A stretch of 64,000 nt of DNA from Acidobacteriota bacterium (GTDB lineage: Bacteria; Acidobacteriota; Terriglobia; Acidiferrales; UBA7541): NCBI GenBank assembly GCA_027307115.1, contig DAHUXN010000028.1, positions 99,356-163,355 on the forward strand, read 5' to 3'. Both the position numbers and the translations under genes were made by a program. This document shows, piece by piece, positions 25,875 through 34,134 of the stretch. The notes beneath the pieces are model-generated. The model was not told the DNA's origin and ran no database searches. It saw only the letters and a program-made list of their open reading frames with translations. The stretch's first letter is position 1. Every line of letters starts with the position of its first letter.

Positions 25875-28800
25875 ATGTTGTCAGCCATCGTTCGATTTTC
25901 GCTTCGTTTCCGCGGCATCATCATTGCGCTCGCGTGCGCGCTGCTTGGTTATGGCCTGTATTCGCTGACGCAGGCACGTTACGACGTGTTCCCGGAGTTC
26001 GCGCCGCCGCAGGTGGTGATTCAGACGGAAGCGCCGGGGCTGGCTCCCGAGCAGGTGGAAGTGCTCGCCACGCAGCCAATTGAAAACGCGATCATCGGCG
26101 TTTCGGGAATTGATTCGCTTCGGTCCGGGTCGATACAGGGACTCTCGGTGATTACGGTGGTTTTTCGCCCGAGCAGCAGTATTTATCTCGACAGACAGGT
26201 TGTCGGGGAACGCCTGTCCACACTCACCGGACAACTGCCAACGGCAGTGCACCCGCCGATCATGACCCCGCTTACGTCTTCCACAAGCATCGTGATGGCG
26301 GTCGGACTCACGTGGCCGAAACACTCGCTGATGGATTTGACGACAGTGGCGGACTGGACAGTGAAGCAGCGGCTTTTGGCTGTGCCGGGAGTGGCGAAAA
26401 TCGTGATCTTCGGCGAAGAGCCGCGGCAGATACAACTTCAATTCGAACCGCAGAAGTTGATTCAATACGGGCTGACGGTCGATGAGCTGGTTGCCGCGGC
26501 GCGCCAGGCAACAGGCATCCGAGGGTCGGGCTTCGTGGACACGCCGAACCAGCGGATCGTGATTCAAACCGAGGGACAATCGATCACGTCGCAGGAACTG
26601 TCGAACGTGGTTCTGCTGCACCGCAATGGAGTGAACGTCACGTTAGGAGATGTCTGCCACGTGGTGGACGCGCCTGCTCCGCCCATTGGCGCGGCGTCGA
26701 TTCGAGGCGAGCGCGGGCTAATGTTGATGGTTTCCTCGCAATACGGTGCGAACACGCTCGAAGTCACTCAGGGGCTCGATCAAGCGCTTACGGAACTTCG
26801 TCCCGCGCTTTCGAATCAGGCAATCGCCGTGCATCCCGACGTGTTTCGTCCGGCAGACTTCATCGAGACGGCGCTGCATAACGTCCGGTCGTCGCTGCTC
26901 ATCGGCGCGGTTCTGATTGTGATTGTGCTGTTCCTGTTCCTTTTCAACCTGCGGACGGCCGCCATCTCCTGCACGGCGATTCCTCTTTCGCTGTTGGCGG
27001 CAGTGATCGTTCTCGAAAAGCTAGGCTTCAGTCTGAACACAATGACCCTGGGCGGATTGGTGATTGCCATCGGTGAGGTGGTGGATGACGCGGTGATTGA
27101 CGTGGAAAACATCTACCGGCGATTGCGAGAAAACCGCGCATCCGAATCTCCGCGGCCAGTCTTCCGGGTCGTGTTCGACGCTTCCATCGAAGTGCGCAGC
27201 GCCGTTGTTTATGCCACGTTCGCCGTGATTCTGGTCTTCTTTCCTGTGCTTACGATGTCTGGCCTCTCGGGCCGCATCTTTGCTCCTCTCGGCGCGGCGT
27301 ACATTCTTGCCATTCTGGCGTCTTTGATCGTGGCGTTGACCGTGACGCCTGCTCTTTGTTTTCTTTTGCTCGGGAATCGCGATCTTCCGCCGCAGGAATC
27401 TCCAGTCGTCCGGTGGTCAAGGGACAGGTACCGGAAGGTGTTGGTAGGAGTTGAAAAATCGCCGCGGCTCGTGATTGCGGCCGTCGCCGTCATGATTCTT
27501 ATCGGAGTTGCCATTCTGCCTTTCCTGCAGGGTTCCTTTCTGCCGAGTTTGCAAGAAGGAAACCTGACGGTGCATATGACGGCGGTTCCCGGTACTTCTA
27601 TTAATGAATCTTTGCGATTGGGTGATCGCGTCACTCAGGCTCTTCTGCGCGTTCCGGGCGTGCGTTCCGTAGCTCAGCGCGTGGGAAGGGCCGAGCTTGG
27701 CGATGACGTTGCGGGAACTCAATCGAGCGAGATTGAAGTGAGTTTTAAGGCTCTGAATGGATCGCAAGCGGCGGTCGCACAGCAAGACATCCGCACGGTT
27801 TTGTCAAAATTTGCAGGCGCGGCCTTCTCGGCGAACAGCTTTCTGACGGAGCGCATTAACGAGACACTGTCCGGTTACACGGGCGGAATCGTCGTCAATA
27901 TTTTCGGCAACGATCTCGACCAGCTTGATAAGGAAGCACAACAGGTCACGCGCACGTTGAGCGGTATTCAAGGTGCGGCGGGAGTTCAGCTCCAGTCTCC
28001 GCCGGGGATGCCGCAGGTGATTGTCCACCTGAGGAAGGATGATCTCGCACGCTGGGGTTTCGATGCCGTGCGTGTCCTCGATGATGTGCAAACCGCGTTC
28101 GGCGGAGACACTGTTGGGCAAGTCTATCAAGGTAATCGCGTATTCGATGTCTCCGTAATTCTCGCGCCGAATGAACGCGATAGCGTGGAAGCCATAGGCG
28201 CGCTGCCGCTGCGAGGGCCTGACGGCAATTACGTGCCGCTGCGTCAGCTTGCCGACATTTACGAAACCTCCGGGCGCTACATCATTCTGCACGAAGGCGC
28301 ACGCCGGGTGCAGACGATTACCTGCAACGTACAGGGTAGTGATCCTACCTCTTTCGTAGACGAAGCCCGGCGCCGCATCTCGAAATTGTCATTTGCACCG
28401 GGAACTTACGTGGAATTCGCGGGGACGGCGGCTGCTCAGGCTCAGTCTCGCCATGATTTGCTGGTGCACTCGCTGCTGGCAGGACTGGGAATCGTGCTCC
28501 TGCTTTCGGTGGTAATGGGAAACTACCGGAACCTGCTCCTTGTTCTTGCTAACCTGCCGTTTGCGCTTGTGGGAGGCGTGCTGGCGGTCGTAATCACGGG
28601 CGGCACGCTGTCGCTCGGATCGCTGATTGGTTTTGTGACTCTGTTCGGCATCACGCTGCGGAATTCCATCATGATGATTTCGCACTACGAGCATCTGGTA
28701 GACGTGGAAGGAATGACCTGGGGCATGGAAACCGCGTTTCGGGGCGCGAGTGAGCGTCTCGCGCCTATCCTGATGACCGCGCTTGTGACCGGGCTAGGCC

Positions 28801-28967
28801 TGCTGCCGCTTGCTATCGGAAGCGGCGATCCCGGCCGTGAGATCGAAGGCCCAATGGCGGTCGTGATTCTCGGGGGTCTTGTGACTTCGACTGTCCTAAA
28901 CTTGCTCGTCCTCCCGACCCTGGCTCTGCGCTATGGGAGATTTGAGAAAGTCGCTCACGAGCCATAG
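25875..28967 (+). CDS. RND efflux pump, CusA/CzcA (heavy-metal) type
   Basis: A 1,030-residue inner-membrane RND transporter with twelve expected membrane helices. The N-terminal PPQVVIQTEAPGLAPEQVEVLATQPIE and the TM4 motif GGLVIAIGEVVDDAVIDVENIYRRL, with adjacent acidic residues, fit the HME (Cus/Czc) subfamily rather than the drug-type AcrB subfamily. It completes the tripartite pump with the genes at 23401 and 24816. Which metal it exports cannot be decided without alignment. No metal-sensing regulator is adjacent, apart from the small HTH protein at 21890. Confidence 0.93.
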   Translation: MLSAIVRFSLRFRGIIIALACALLGYGLYSLTQARYDVFPEFAPPQVVIQTEAPGLAPEQVEVLATQPIENAIIGVSGIDSLRSGSIQGLSVITVVFRPSSSIYLDRQVVGERLSTLTGQLPTAVHPPIMTPLTSSTSIVMAVGLTWPKHSLMDLTTVADWTVKQRLLAVPGVAKIVIFGEEPRQIQLQFEPQKLIQYGLTVDELVAAARQATGIRGSGFVDTPNQRIVIQTEGQSITSQELSNVVLLHRNGVNVTLGDVCHVVDAPAPPIGAASIRGERGLMLMVSSQYGANTLEVTQGLDQALTELRPALSNQAIAVHPDVFRPADFIETALHNVRSSLLIGAVLIVIVLFLFLFNLRTAAISCTAIPLSLLAAVIVLEKLGFSLNTMTLGGLVIAIGEVVDDAVIDVENIYRRLRENRASESPRPVFRVVFDASIEVRSAVVYATFAVILVFFPVLTMSGLSGRIFAPLGAAYILAILASLIVALTVTPALCFLLLGNRDLPPQESPVVRWSRDRYRKVLVGVEKSPRLVIAAVAVMILIGVAILPFLQGSFLPSLQEGNLTVHMTAVPGTSINESLRLGDRVTQALLRVPGVRSVAQRVGRAELGDDVAGTQSSEIEVSFKALNGSQAAVAQQDIRTVLSKFAGAAFSANSFLTERINETLSGYTGGIVVNIFGNDLDQLDKEAQQVTRTLSGIQGAAGVQLQSPPGMPQVIVHLRKDDLARWGFDAVRVLDDVQTAFGGDTVGQVYQGNRVFDVSVILAPNERDSVEAIGALPLRGPDGNYVPLRQLADIYETSGRYIILHEGARRVQTITCNVQGSDPTSFVDEARRRISKLSFAPGTYVEFAGTAAAQAQSRHDLLVHSLLAGLGIVLLLSVVMGNYRNLLLVLANLPFALVGGVLAVVITGGTLSLGSLIGFVTLFGITLRNSIMMISHYEHLVDVEGMTWGMETAFRGASERLAPILMTALVTGLGLLPLAIGSGDPGREIEGPMAVVILGGLVTSTVLNLLVLPTLALRYGRFEKVAHEP

Positions 28968-29563
28968 AAAAGGAAAATTGTGAGAATTTTACTTTGCAAG
29001 TCTGTCAACGGTGTAACGCGCAATTTTATGTTGCACCTCTGGATGTTTGTGCTCCAAGCAAATCGTGCCTCACCGGATAGTCGACGATGATGGACTGACC
29101 GTCCGTTAGAGTGTCCGCATTCACGGTTGGCAGCGAACTCGTGATCGACGGCGGGATGAGCAATCTTTGAATCGATGATTTGGGAAACGTACTTCAATGT
29201 TGATTCGTCGCACGATCGGTTTGTCAGATCTGATCTCGAATCTCTTCGCGAGTCTGGCAGAGAGCTGAGAAGAGCTGAGGACCGCGCCCGAGAACGTCGG
29301 ACAGCGCTTCCGGAATCAGTGAAGACTATTTCTGTTCGGACGGCCCCTCAGCAGAATTGCATCATAGTCGATATAGCTTTGTAATCGACTCTCGTGCTTT
29401 GCGATCAGCGCGAAGCAGGTGAGCCCCCTGTGTCAAAAGTGTGCCAGAATGCGATGTTTTTCGTGTCATTGGGGTTAGCTTTGAGCGAAAAGCAGATTCC
29501 CCAAATTACTGAAAACACAGAGAAGTGAAAGTAGTTGATGGAGCTGTTGGAGTCGGATAGTGC
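28968..29563. other. Non-coding right flank of element 1
   Basis: About 600 bp between the RND gene and the right boundary repeat. Short frames (for example 29175-29384) have no ribosome-binding site or recognisable features. It holds the candidate arm-type site at 29428-29451; otherwise nothing assignable. Confidence 0.5.
29428..29451. repeat. Candidate integrase arm-type site, right end of element 1
   Basis: CTGTGTCA-AAA-GTGTGCCA-GAATG, matching 22 of 24 positions of 21692-21715 in the same orientation. Confidence 0.5.
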
Positions 29564-29607
29564 GCGCCCAAGGCAGGCGCGCTACCAGGCTGCGCTACGC
29601 CCCGACA
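29564..29607. repeat. attR-like direct repeat, element 1 (tRNA-Pro 5' half)
   Basis: Exact 44-bp copy of 21578-21621. Only the 5' half of tRNA-Pro(TGG) is present here (minus strand); there is no T arm or 3' acceptor, so it is not a functional tRNA gene. Confidence 0.9.
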
Positions 29608-29762
29608 GAGTGAGCTTTGATTCTAGCGTATATTGCGAGTCGAGTTCTATCCCCGATGGGTGGGCTGTGCCAGAGCCGCGCCAAAATTAGTTCGGCGTCG
29701 GACCATTTCTTACAGTCCGGTCGCGCTTCTCGTCCCTCAAGGGGAGAATTTCAGTGAAGCGT

Positions 29763-30473
29763 TTATACGGTCTTATCCTTCGAATAGCAGATTTGTTCCA
29801 AATTGCATTCGATGCAGCGAGGTTTTCGCGCCTGGCAAACGCGCCGTCCATGCCAGATAATTTGATGCGAGAACAGAATCCAGTGCTCCTGCGGAATCAC
29901 TTTCATAAGATCCTGCTCGATTTTCTTCGGGTCGGTATTCTTCGTCAGGTCGAGGCGCGCTGACACGCGTTGCACGTGCGTATCGACCACCAAACCCGAC
30001 GCGATGCCGTAGGCCGTACCCAGCACAACGTTCGCCGTCTTGCGCGCCACGCCGGGAAGCGTTAACAATTCGTCCATCGTTCGCGGCACATTACCGCCGA
30101 ATTCCTCGATGATGCGTTTGCTCGCGCCCATGATTGACTTCGTCTTGTTCCGGAAAAACCCCGTGGGCCGGATGTCCTGCTCCAGTTCCTGTGGATTTGC
30201 GTAGGCGAAATCCTTCGGTGTCGAATATTTCGGGAAAAGCGATTGCGTGACGATATTGACGCGCTCGTCGGTGCATTGAGCCGAGAGAATCGTCGAGATA
30301 AGCAGTTGAAACGGATTCTCGTGCCGCAGCGCGCAAGTCGCGGCGGGATACGCTTCATCAAGTTTTACGAGTATCGCACGAACGCGCTTGGGGTCTGTTC
30401 CCCGCAGCGCGCCTCTGCGGGCCGGTTTCCTCTTCGTGCGTTTGTGTTCTTTACTTTTTTTTGACATTCGCAT
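29763..30473 (-). CDS. nth: Endonuclease III (DNA glycosylase/AP lyase)
   Basis: About 236 residues. The helix-hairpin-helix with catalytic residues reads LPGVARKTANVVLGTAYGI...VVDTHVQRVSARL (Lys in the HhH, Asp in VDTHV). The [4Fe-4S] cluster loop has the spacing C-x6-C-x2-C-x5-C (CQARKPRC, IEC, NLEQIC). LISTILSAQCTDERVN is the other family signature. It removes oxidised pyrimidines in base excision repair. The start is ATG at 30473 or 30467; neither has a clear ribosome-binding site. It is a core gene lying between two mobile elements. Confidence 0.95.
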   Translation of the reverse strand: MRMSKKSKEHKRTKRKPARRGALRGTDPKRVRAILVKLDEAYPAATCALRHENPFQLLISTILSAQCTDERVNIVTQSLFPKYSTPKDFAYANPQELEQDIRPTGFFRNKTKSIMGASKRIIEEFGGNVPRTMDELLTLPGVARKTANVVLGTAYGIASGLVVDTHVQRVSARLDLTKNTDPKKIEQDLMKVIPQEHWILFSHQIIWHGRRVCQARKPRCIECNLEQICYSKDKTV

Positions 30474-30699
30474 TATCGAGGTCGCGGCGAGGAAATATAC
30501 CACAGGCGCCGATTTTTACGGGTCTCTCCCCGGGGCGGCTCGCGTCCCGCGGCCAAATCCCTGAATCGAATATGCAACCTGGCGAAATCCGTTGCCAACG
30601 TCTTGACTACGTTTGCCGCCCGCCATAAAGTGTTATTCAGCATGCGATGGCTGCCGCAGGTTTGAACCAACGCCGCGAAAGCATGTCATTCCTAAAGAT

Positions 30700-30776
30700 G
30701 CGCCCGTAGCTCAGCTGGATAGAGCGTCTGGCTACGAACCAGAAGGTCGGGAGTTCGAATCTCTCCGGGCGCACCA
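30700..30776 (+). tRNA. tRNA-Arg (ACG), element 2 target
   Basis: Complete cloverleaf: acceptor GCGCCCG/CGGGCGC, D arm GCTC/GAGC, anticodon stem TCTGG/CCAGA with loop CTACGAA (anticodon ACG), T arm GGGAG/CTCTC, discriminator A and encoded CCA. Its 3' part from the anticodon loop onward is repeated at 46396-46443. Confidence 0.97.
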
Positions 30777-30779
30777 CTT
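30732..30779. repeat. attL of element 2 (tRNA-Arg 3' half)
   Basis: A 48-bp sequence from CTACGAACC in the anticodon loop to CACCACTT just beyond the CCA, identical to 46396-46443. The integrase stop codon (30778-30780) overlaps its last two bases. Confidence 0.95.
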
Positions 30780-32043
30780 AAATAGCTGGCACTCCAACGA
30801 GTTCCGAAACTCGCGTTTCTGGTTCCTTCTCCGATTTGGGAACACTTGGGAACAGAACGATGGTTTCGAGTCTTTTCATGGCGTCCCTCTGCTGTCCGGG
30901 AAGGACATGCGTGTACCCGAGCGTCGTCTGCAAATCGGAATGCCCCAAGATCGCTTGCGCGACGCGAAGCGGCTCGTGCTCGTGTAATAGAGTCGCGCTC
31001 GTATGACGCAAGTCGTGCCAGCCCACCTTCGGAAGCCCGAGCCTTTCACAAGTCGGGCGGATTATCCGCTTGAGAATATTCTCGGGGCGTAATGCAGTTC
31101 CTTTTTGACTGGCAAACACCAAATCACTCGCAGTCGCATTCTTTGCACGTAGACGAAGAAAGATTGCTTCGAGAGCTTCGCCCAACGCGATTTTGCGAAC
31201 GCTACTGCGCGTCTTTGGCACGCTAAACTGACCCTCGTACACGGCTTCGCGCACGTTGATCAGTTTTCGTTCGAAATCTACCGTACCCCAACGCAGCGCG
31301 AATAGCTCTCCCCGGCGTAATCCGGTTAACACCGCAATTAAAACCATGCTCTTGCATGGCTCGGGCAATGCATCGGTCAAAAGGCGGATTTGTTCCGGGC
31401 TTAAAGCAGTTCGTTCTTGTTGGACATACTGTGCAGATATTCGAATGTGAGTCGCAGGGTTTTCTTGGACATATCCCCATTCCATCGCAGTGGTAAAAAC
31501 CTTGCTAATGAGGTTTTTCGCCAAGCTAACGGATTTGGGAGCGAGCTTTTGGCCTAGCTGCGCCACAAATGCCTGTACCATTTGGCGATTGATTTCTGTG
31601 AGGTTGTGATCGCCAAAATAAGGAAACAGGTATTTGCGGAACAAGTACGCATACCCTCGACTCGTAGACTTTTTGAAGGTGGGGAAGAGACTTGGCTGCA
31701 ATTGTGTTTCGACGAACTGACGAAAAGTCAGGGTCGTCTTGGGGCGATAGTTTCCCTGATTTATCACCCGTAGCTTCGACTCCACAAACCGTTGAGCGAT
31801 GCGCCGCGTGGGAAAATCCGCAACGGCTCCAAGTATCTCGGACCGATTGACCCTTGCGATTTGTCCATCCGGTAGCATCACGTCCTCACGGTAGCGGAGC
31901 ACCCAAACCTTTCGTTTCTTGCCACGAATAAACAGACATCCTTGCTGGTATCTACGACGAGCCACTGCGGACGCTCCTTTCTCTGCGGCTCGTCTTGCCC
32001 TTTGTTCGGGCGACAGTGTACGGTTTGTTTCTTCTACCGGCAA
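30778..32043 (-). CDS. int: Tyrosine site-specific integrase of element 2
   Basis: A 421-residue tyrosine recombinase. It has an arm-binding N-terminus (RRYQQGCLFIRGKKRKVWVLRYRED), a SAM-like core-binding domain (~105-200) and a catalytic domain with R243 (LTGLRRGELFALRW), HDLRHTSAT, LGHSD and the nucleophile region TLGYTH. Its 3' end abuts the tRNA-Arg target, the usual position for a tRNA-integrating island recombinase. The start is TTG at 32043, supported by GAGG seven bases upstream, nine bases after the stop of the small membrane protein gene. It is the third gene of a compact operon. Confidence 0.93.
   Translation of the reverse strand: MPVEETNRTLSPEQRARRAAEKGASAVARRRYQQGCLFIRGKKRKVWVLRYREDVMLPDGQIARVNRSEILGAVADFPTRRIAQRFVESKLRVINQGNYRPKTTLTFRQFVETQLQPSLFPTFKKSTSRGYAYLFRKYLFPYFGDHNLTEINRQMVQAFVAQLGQKLAPKSVSLAKNLISKVFTTAMEWGYVQENPATHIRISAQYVQQERTALSPEQIRLLTDALPEPCKSMVLIAVLTGLRRGELFALRWGTVDFERKLINVREAVYEGQFSVPKTRSSVRKIALGEALEAIFLRLRAKNATASDLVFASQKGTALRPENILKRIIRPTCERLGLPKVGWHDLRHTSATLLHEHEPLRVAQAILGHSDLQTTLGYTHVLPGQQRDAMKRLETIVLFPSVPKSEKEPETRVSELVGVPAI
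30836..30855. repeat. Candidate arm-type site, left end of element 2
   Basis: Two TTGGGAACA units at a 10-bp period inside the integrase 3' coding region. The 12-mer CACTTGGGAACA within it recurs in both right-end repeats (43889-43900 and 46287-46298). Confidence 0.4.
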
Positions 32044-32052
32044 GGGTTTACC

Positions 32053-32202
32053 TCAAGCGGGCTTAATCGGTTCCTGATCTGGCCCCGGTTGTTGCCCTGG
32101 GTTCTGTTGTCTCTGCAAGTGCCAAATCAGGAGACCCGCCAAAACCACGACGGCAATGATTCCAAGTGCTCCAAGAACTGTGATTCCGATTTCCTCTTTC
32201 AT
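32053..32202 (-). CDS. 49-residue single-pass membrane peptide
   Basis: Reads MKEEIGITVLGALGIIAVVV and continues as a membrane helix to LLIWHL, then a Pro/Gln-rich tail ending EPIKPA. ATG at 32202 overlaps the stop of the zinc-ribbon gene by 4 bp (ATGA), and the stop is 9 bp before the integrase start, so it is embedded in a translationally coupled operon. No family recognised. Confidence 0.7.
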   Translation of the reverse strand: MKEEIGITVLGALGIIAVVVLAGLLIWHLQRQQNPGQQPGPDQEPIKPA

Positions 32203-32561
32203 TCTTTTTCCTCCCAAGAAACGAGTGCTCCGCAGCTATTCGACGGACAGAGGAACCCTTTCAAACTCCCGTCGAAGCCGCTTGTCTTGATTAGTCTTCG
32301 CTCGATCCAGAACTTGAAGCCGCACTTAGGGCAGGTCAGACGGTAACGGCGTTCCATCTCTCGAATGCGTGCAGGCAGGCCATCGCGCTCGCCTTGCTCG
32401 ATCAAGCGGTTAAACTCGGCGATTCCGGCAGGGCCGCGCACGAAAACCTGGATTCCGCACGGATCGCACGTTATGTACGGCTTGTCCTTTTTTGTGAGTC
32501 GAACCTCACGAATGCCCGCGCACACTGGACACGGGAATTTGAATCTCGTGTTTGTCGCCAT
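32199..32561 (-). CDS. Double zinc-ribbon protein of the integrase operon
   Basis: About 120 residues from ATG at 32561, chosen because GAGGC lies eight bases upstream; in-frame ATGs at 32603 and 32618 lack such a site. Two Cys-rich modules, CPVCAG...CDPCG (residues ~10-40) and CPKCGFKFW...CPSNSCG, indicate two zinc ribbons. The layout suggests a nucleic-acid-binding accessory protein. It is the first gene of the operon with the membrane peptide and integrase. The function is not recognised; a role in integrase control or as a recombination directionality factor is only a guess from position. Confidence 0.7.
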   Translation of the reverse strand: MATNTRFKFPCPVCAGIREVRLTKKDKPYITCDPCGIQVFVRGPAGIAEFNRLIEQGERDGLPARIREMERRYRLTCPKCGFKFWIERRLIKTSGFDGSLKGFLCPSNSCGALVSWEEKE

Positions 32562-32679
32562 AAGTTGCCTCGCACAAAGTGTTCCGTGGACCTCAAATGA
32601 CATTCCGCCGATGTACATAATAATCTATGTTCTTGAGAATACGGGCTTTGCGACGAGGTTAAGGCGAAAGCTCAAAAAT

Positions 32680-32760
32680 GAGTTAACGCAGAATTCTGGC
32701 GCTTTGATCTGGAATTAACGTAAAATGCATGGATTCTTTTGGGGAATTAACGCAGAATGC
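32680..32760 (+). repeat. Three 17-bp iteron-like repeats at exact 32-bp spacing
   Basis: Copies start at 32680 (GAGTTAACGCAGAATTC), 32712 (GAATTAACGTAAAATGC) and 32744 (GAATTAACGCAGAATGC). The 32-bp period is about three helical turns, so a protein would bind all copies on one DNA face. The last copy runs into the start codon of the gene at 32757. Autoregulatory operators, or an iteron-type origin, are both possible. Confidence 0.75.
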
Positions 32761-33917
32761 AAAAACTCAAAAAAAGCAACCGAATGCGACAAAAAGGGGT
32801 TGACAGGCCGTCCCAAAAGAAGCTCTCAAAACCAATAAGAAAACCAGAATACGACGGCACCCGTGACCCTCTCGATTCCGCTCTGACAGAAGAAAGCTGG
32901 CAGCCCGCCAGCCAAAATTCCCTTAGCCTGCCGGATGAATTGCTGACGCTGACTGAAAAACCTAAGCGAGGTCGCCGCACAACAGCCGATAATTTTCTTC
33001 TAGGCTCTCGCAATGGCTGGCTCTATTTCTTCGAGGGTTTCTGGCATGAGATCGGATGGTCTCTGCTTCAAATTCGGACGCGGGGAAACAGCACCATCGA
33101 CGAAATCCGAAGCGTATTTGAGCCTGTCAGCGCGAGGGGCAACGGCCAACTGGCTAATTGCTTCCTGCGCGGTTCGCCACAATCCAGTGAAGGCAAGGAA
33201 CGGCGATCAAATAGAAAAAGGCTTTCGAGTCTTCACATAGAAATACGGCGAATGCAGAACGAGCACCAGGAGCTTGAGACGAATTGCGGTTATGCTGAAG
33301 CCGCCCTGAAAGACGTGCATGAGCAATATCGGGACGCAATTGAGGCAGAATTGAACGAGAAAAAGCAGCGCTTGCTGGAATTGACGCAGAAGTTGCAGAG
33401 CGCAGAAGATGAACGCAGTCATCTCGAAGAGACCATTCACAATCAAGAGAGCTATTTCTATTGTTCGCAGCTTCTCGATTTTCTTTGCAAAGGAAAATAC
33501 GCGGTAAAACCGCTCTCTCTCGCGAATTCTTTGGCAGGTCTGCCGGGAACTGGCTGGCGGCAATCGCTCGCTCGATGTTCAAAGATGTCCAGAGGCTCTT
33601 CTTATGTGCAATATCCTTATGGCATCTGGGAAGCCGTTTTGAAGATGTGGAAATGCGGGTCCACAAACCCGCAGCTTTCAGTGATTGATTTATTCCGGGC
33701 GAAAATTCCCAAGTTACCCAAGAAAAACGGAGAAGCGCGCACTTATCTTTCTGAGGGATGGCGCGATCTGCGAATGGCAATTGGGCAGTGTTCTAAAGAA
33801 GGGCATAGCGACGGTTTTATGCCTTATGCGATTACCGGAGCATTTGTGAAGAATCGATCACGGCCTAAGAGCTACGCCGAACAGATTTTGGAACAACGTG
33901 AAAAGCTGCCTACGTAA
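32757..33917 (+). CDS. Unknown coiled-coil protein of element 2 (possible replication or regulatory protein)
   Basis: 386 residues, family not recognised. The N-terminus is basic (MQKLKKSNRMRQKGVDRPSQKK). A conserved-looking globular segment includes NGWLYFFEGFWHEIGWSLLQI, a strong coiled coil spans residues ~165-230 (MQNEHQELETNCGYAEAALKD...LNEKKQRLLELTQKLQSAEDE), and the C-terminal ~140 residues contain LPGTGWRQSLARC, YPYGIWEAVLKMW and EGWRDLRMAIGQC. The start codon lies inside the third iteron-like repeat, so the protein may bind those repeats and control its own expression or element replication. This is inference from position only. Confidence 0.6.
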   Translation: MQKLKKSNRMRQKGVDRPSQKKLSKPIRKPEYDGTRDPLDSALTEESWQPASQNSLSLPDELLTLTEKPKRGRRTTADNFLLGSRNGWLYFFEGFWHEIGWSLLQIRTRGNSTIDEIRSVFEPVSARGNGQLANCFLRGSPQSSEGKERRSNRKRLSSLHIEIRRMQNEHQELETNCGYAEAALKDVHEQYRDAIEAELNEKKQRLLELTQKLQSAEDERSHLEETIHNQESYFYCSQLLDFLCKGKYAVKPLSLANSLAGLPGTGWRQSLARCSKMSRGSSYVQYPYGIWEAVLKMWKCGSTNPQLSVIDLFRAKIPKLPKKNGEARTYLSEGWRDLRMAIGQCSKEGHSDGFMPYAITGAFVKNRSRPKSYAEQILEQREKLPT

Positions 33918-33938
33918 CGTAACGTACGTAACGTAACG
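33911..33938. repeat. Tandem 14-bp repeat (two copies)
   Basis: TACGTAACGTAACG occurs twice head to tail, starting 7 bases before the stop codon of the 386-residue protein. Internally it is built of 5-bp TAACG-like units. It could be a protein-binding site or simple-sequence slippage. Confidence 0.55.
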
Positions 33939-34134
33939 TTGGACGCTCACAGTGAAGCCGAGAAGGGCCGAAAAGACGCGGAATCAGGCTCTGATTTGAT
34001 TGTTCTTAAACAAAAAGGCAAACGGCTTGCTGATCTCAGGATCATTCATTAAAACCCCTTTCGCAGAAGCCTAAACACTTGTCTAACAAACTTGACAGTG
34101 TCGGGCGCATCCGGAAAAAGAAACGGGCTTTGCC

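Noticed and set aside
29175..29384. 69-codon frame in the right flank of element 1
   Set aside because: No ribosome-binding site, Arg/Glu low-complexity stretch, no family; not annotated as a gene.
29564..29607. Second tRNA-Pro gene
   Set aside because: Only the 5' half is present; without T arm and 3' acceptor it cannot be a functional tRNA, and it is better explained as an attachment-site duplicate.
32680..32760. CRISPR array
   Set aside because: Three 17-bp units at a 32-bp period are too short and too few, the intervening 15 bp are not spacer-like, and no cas genes are nearby.
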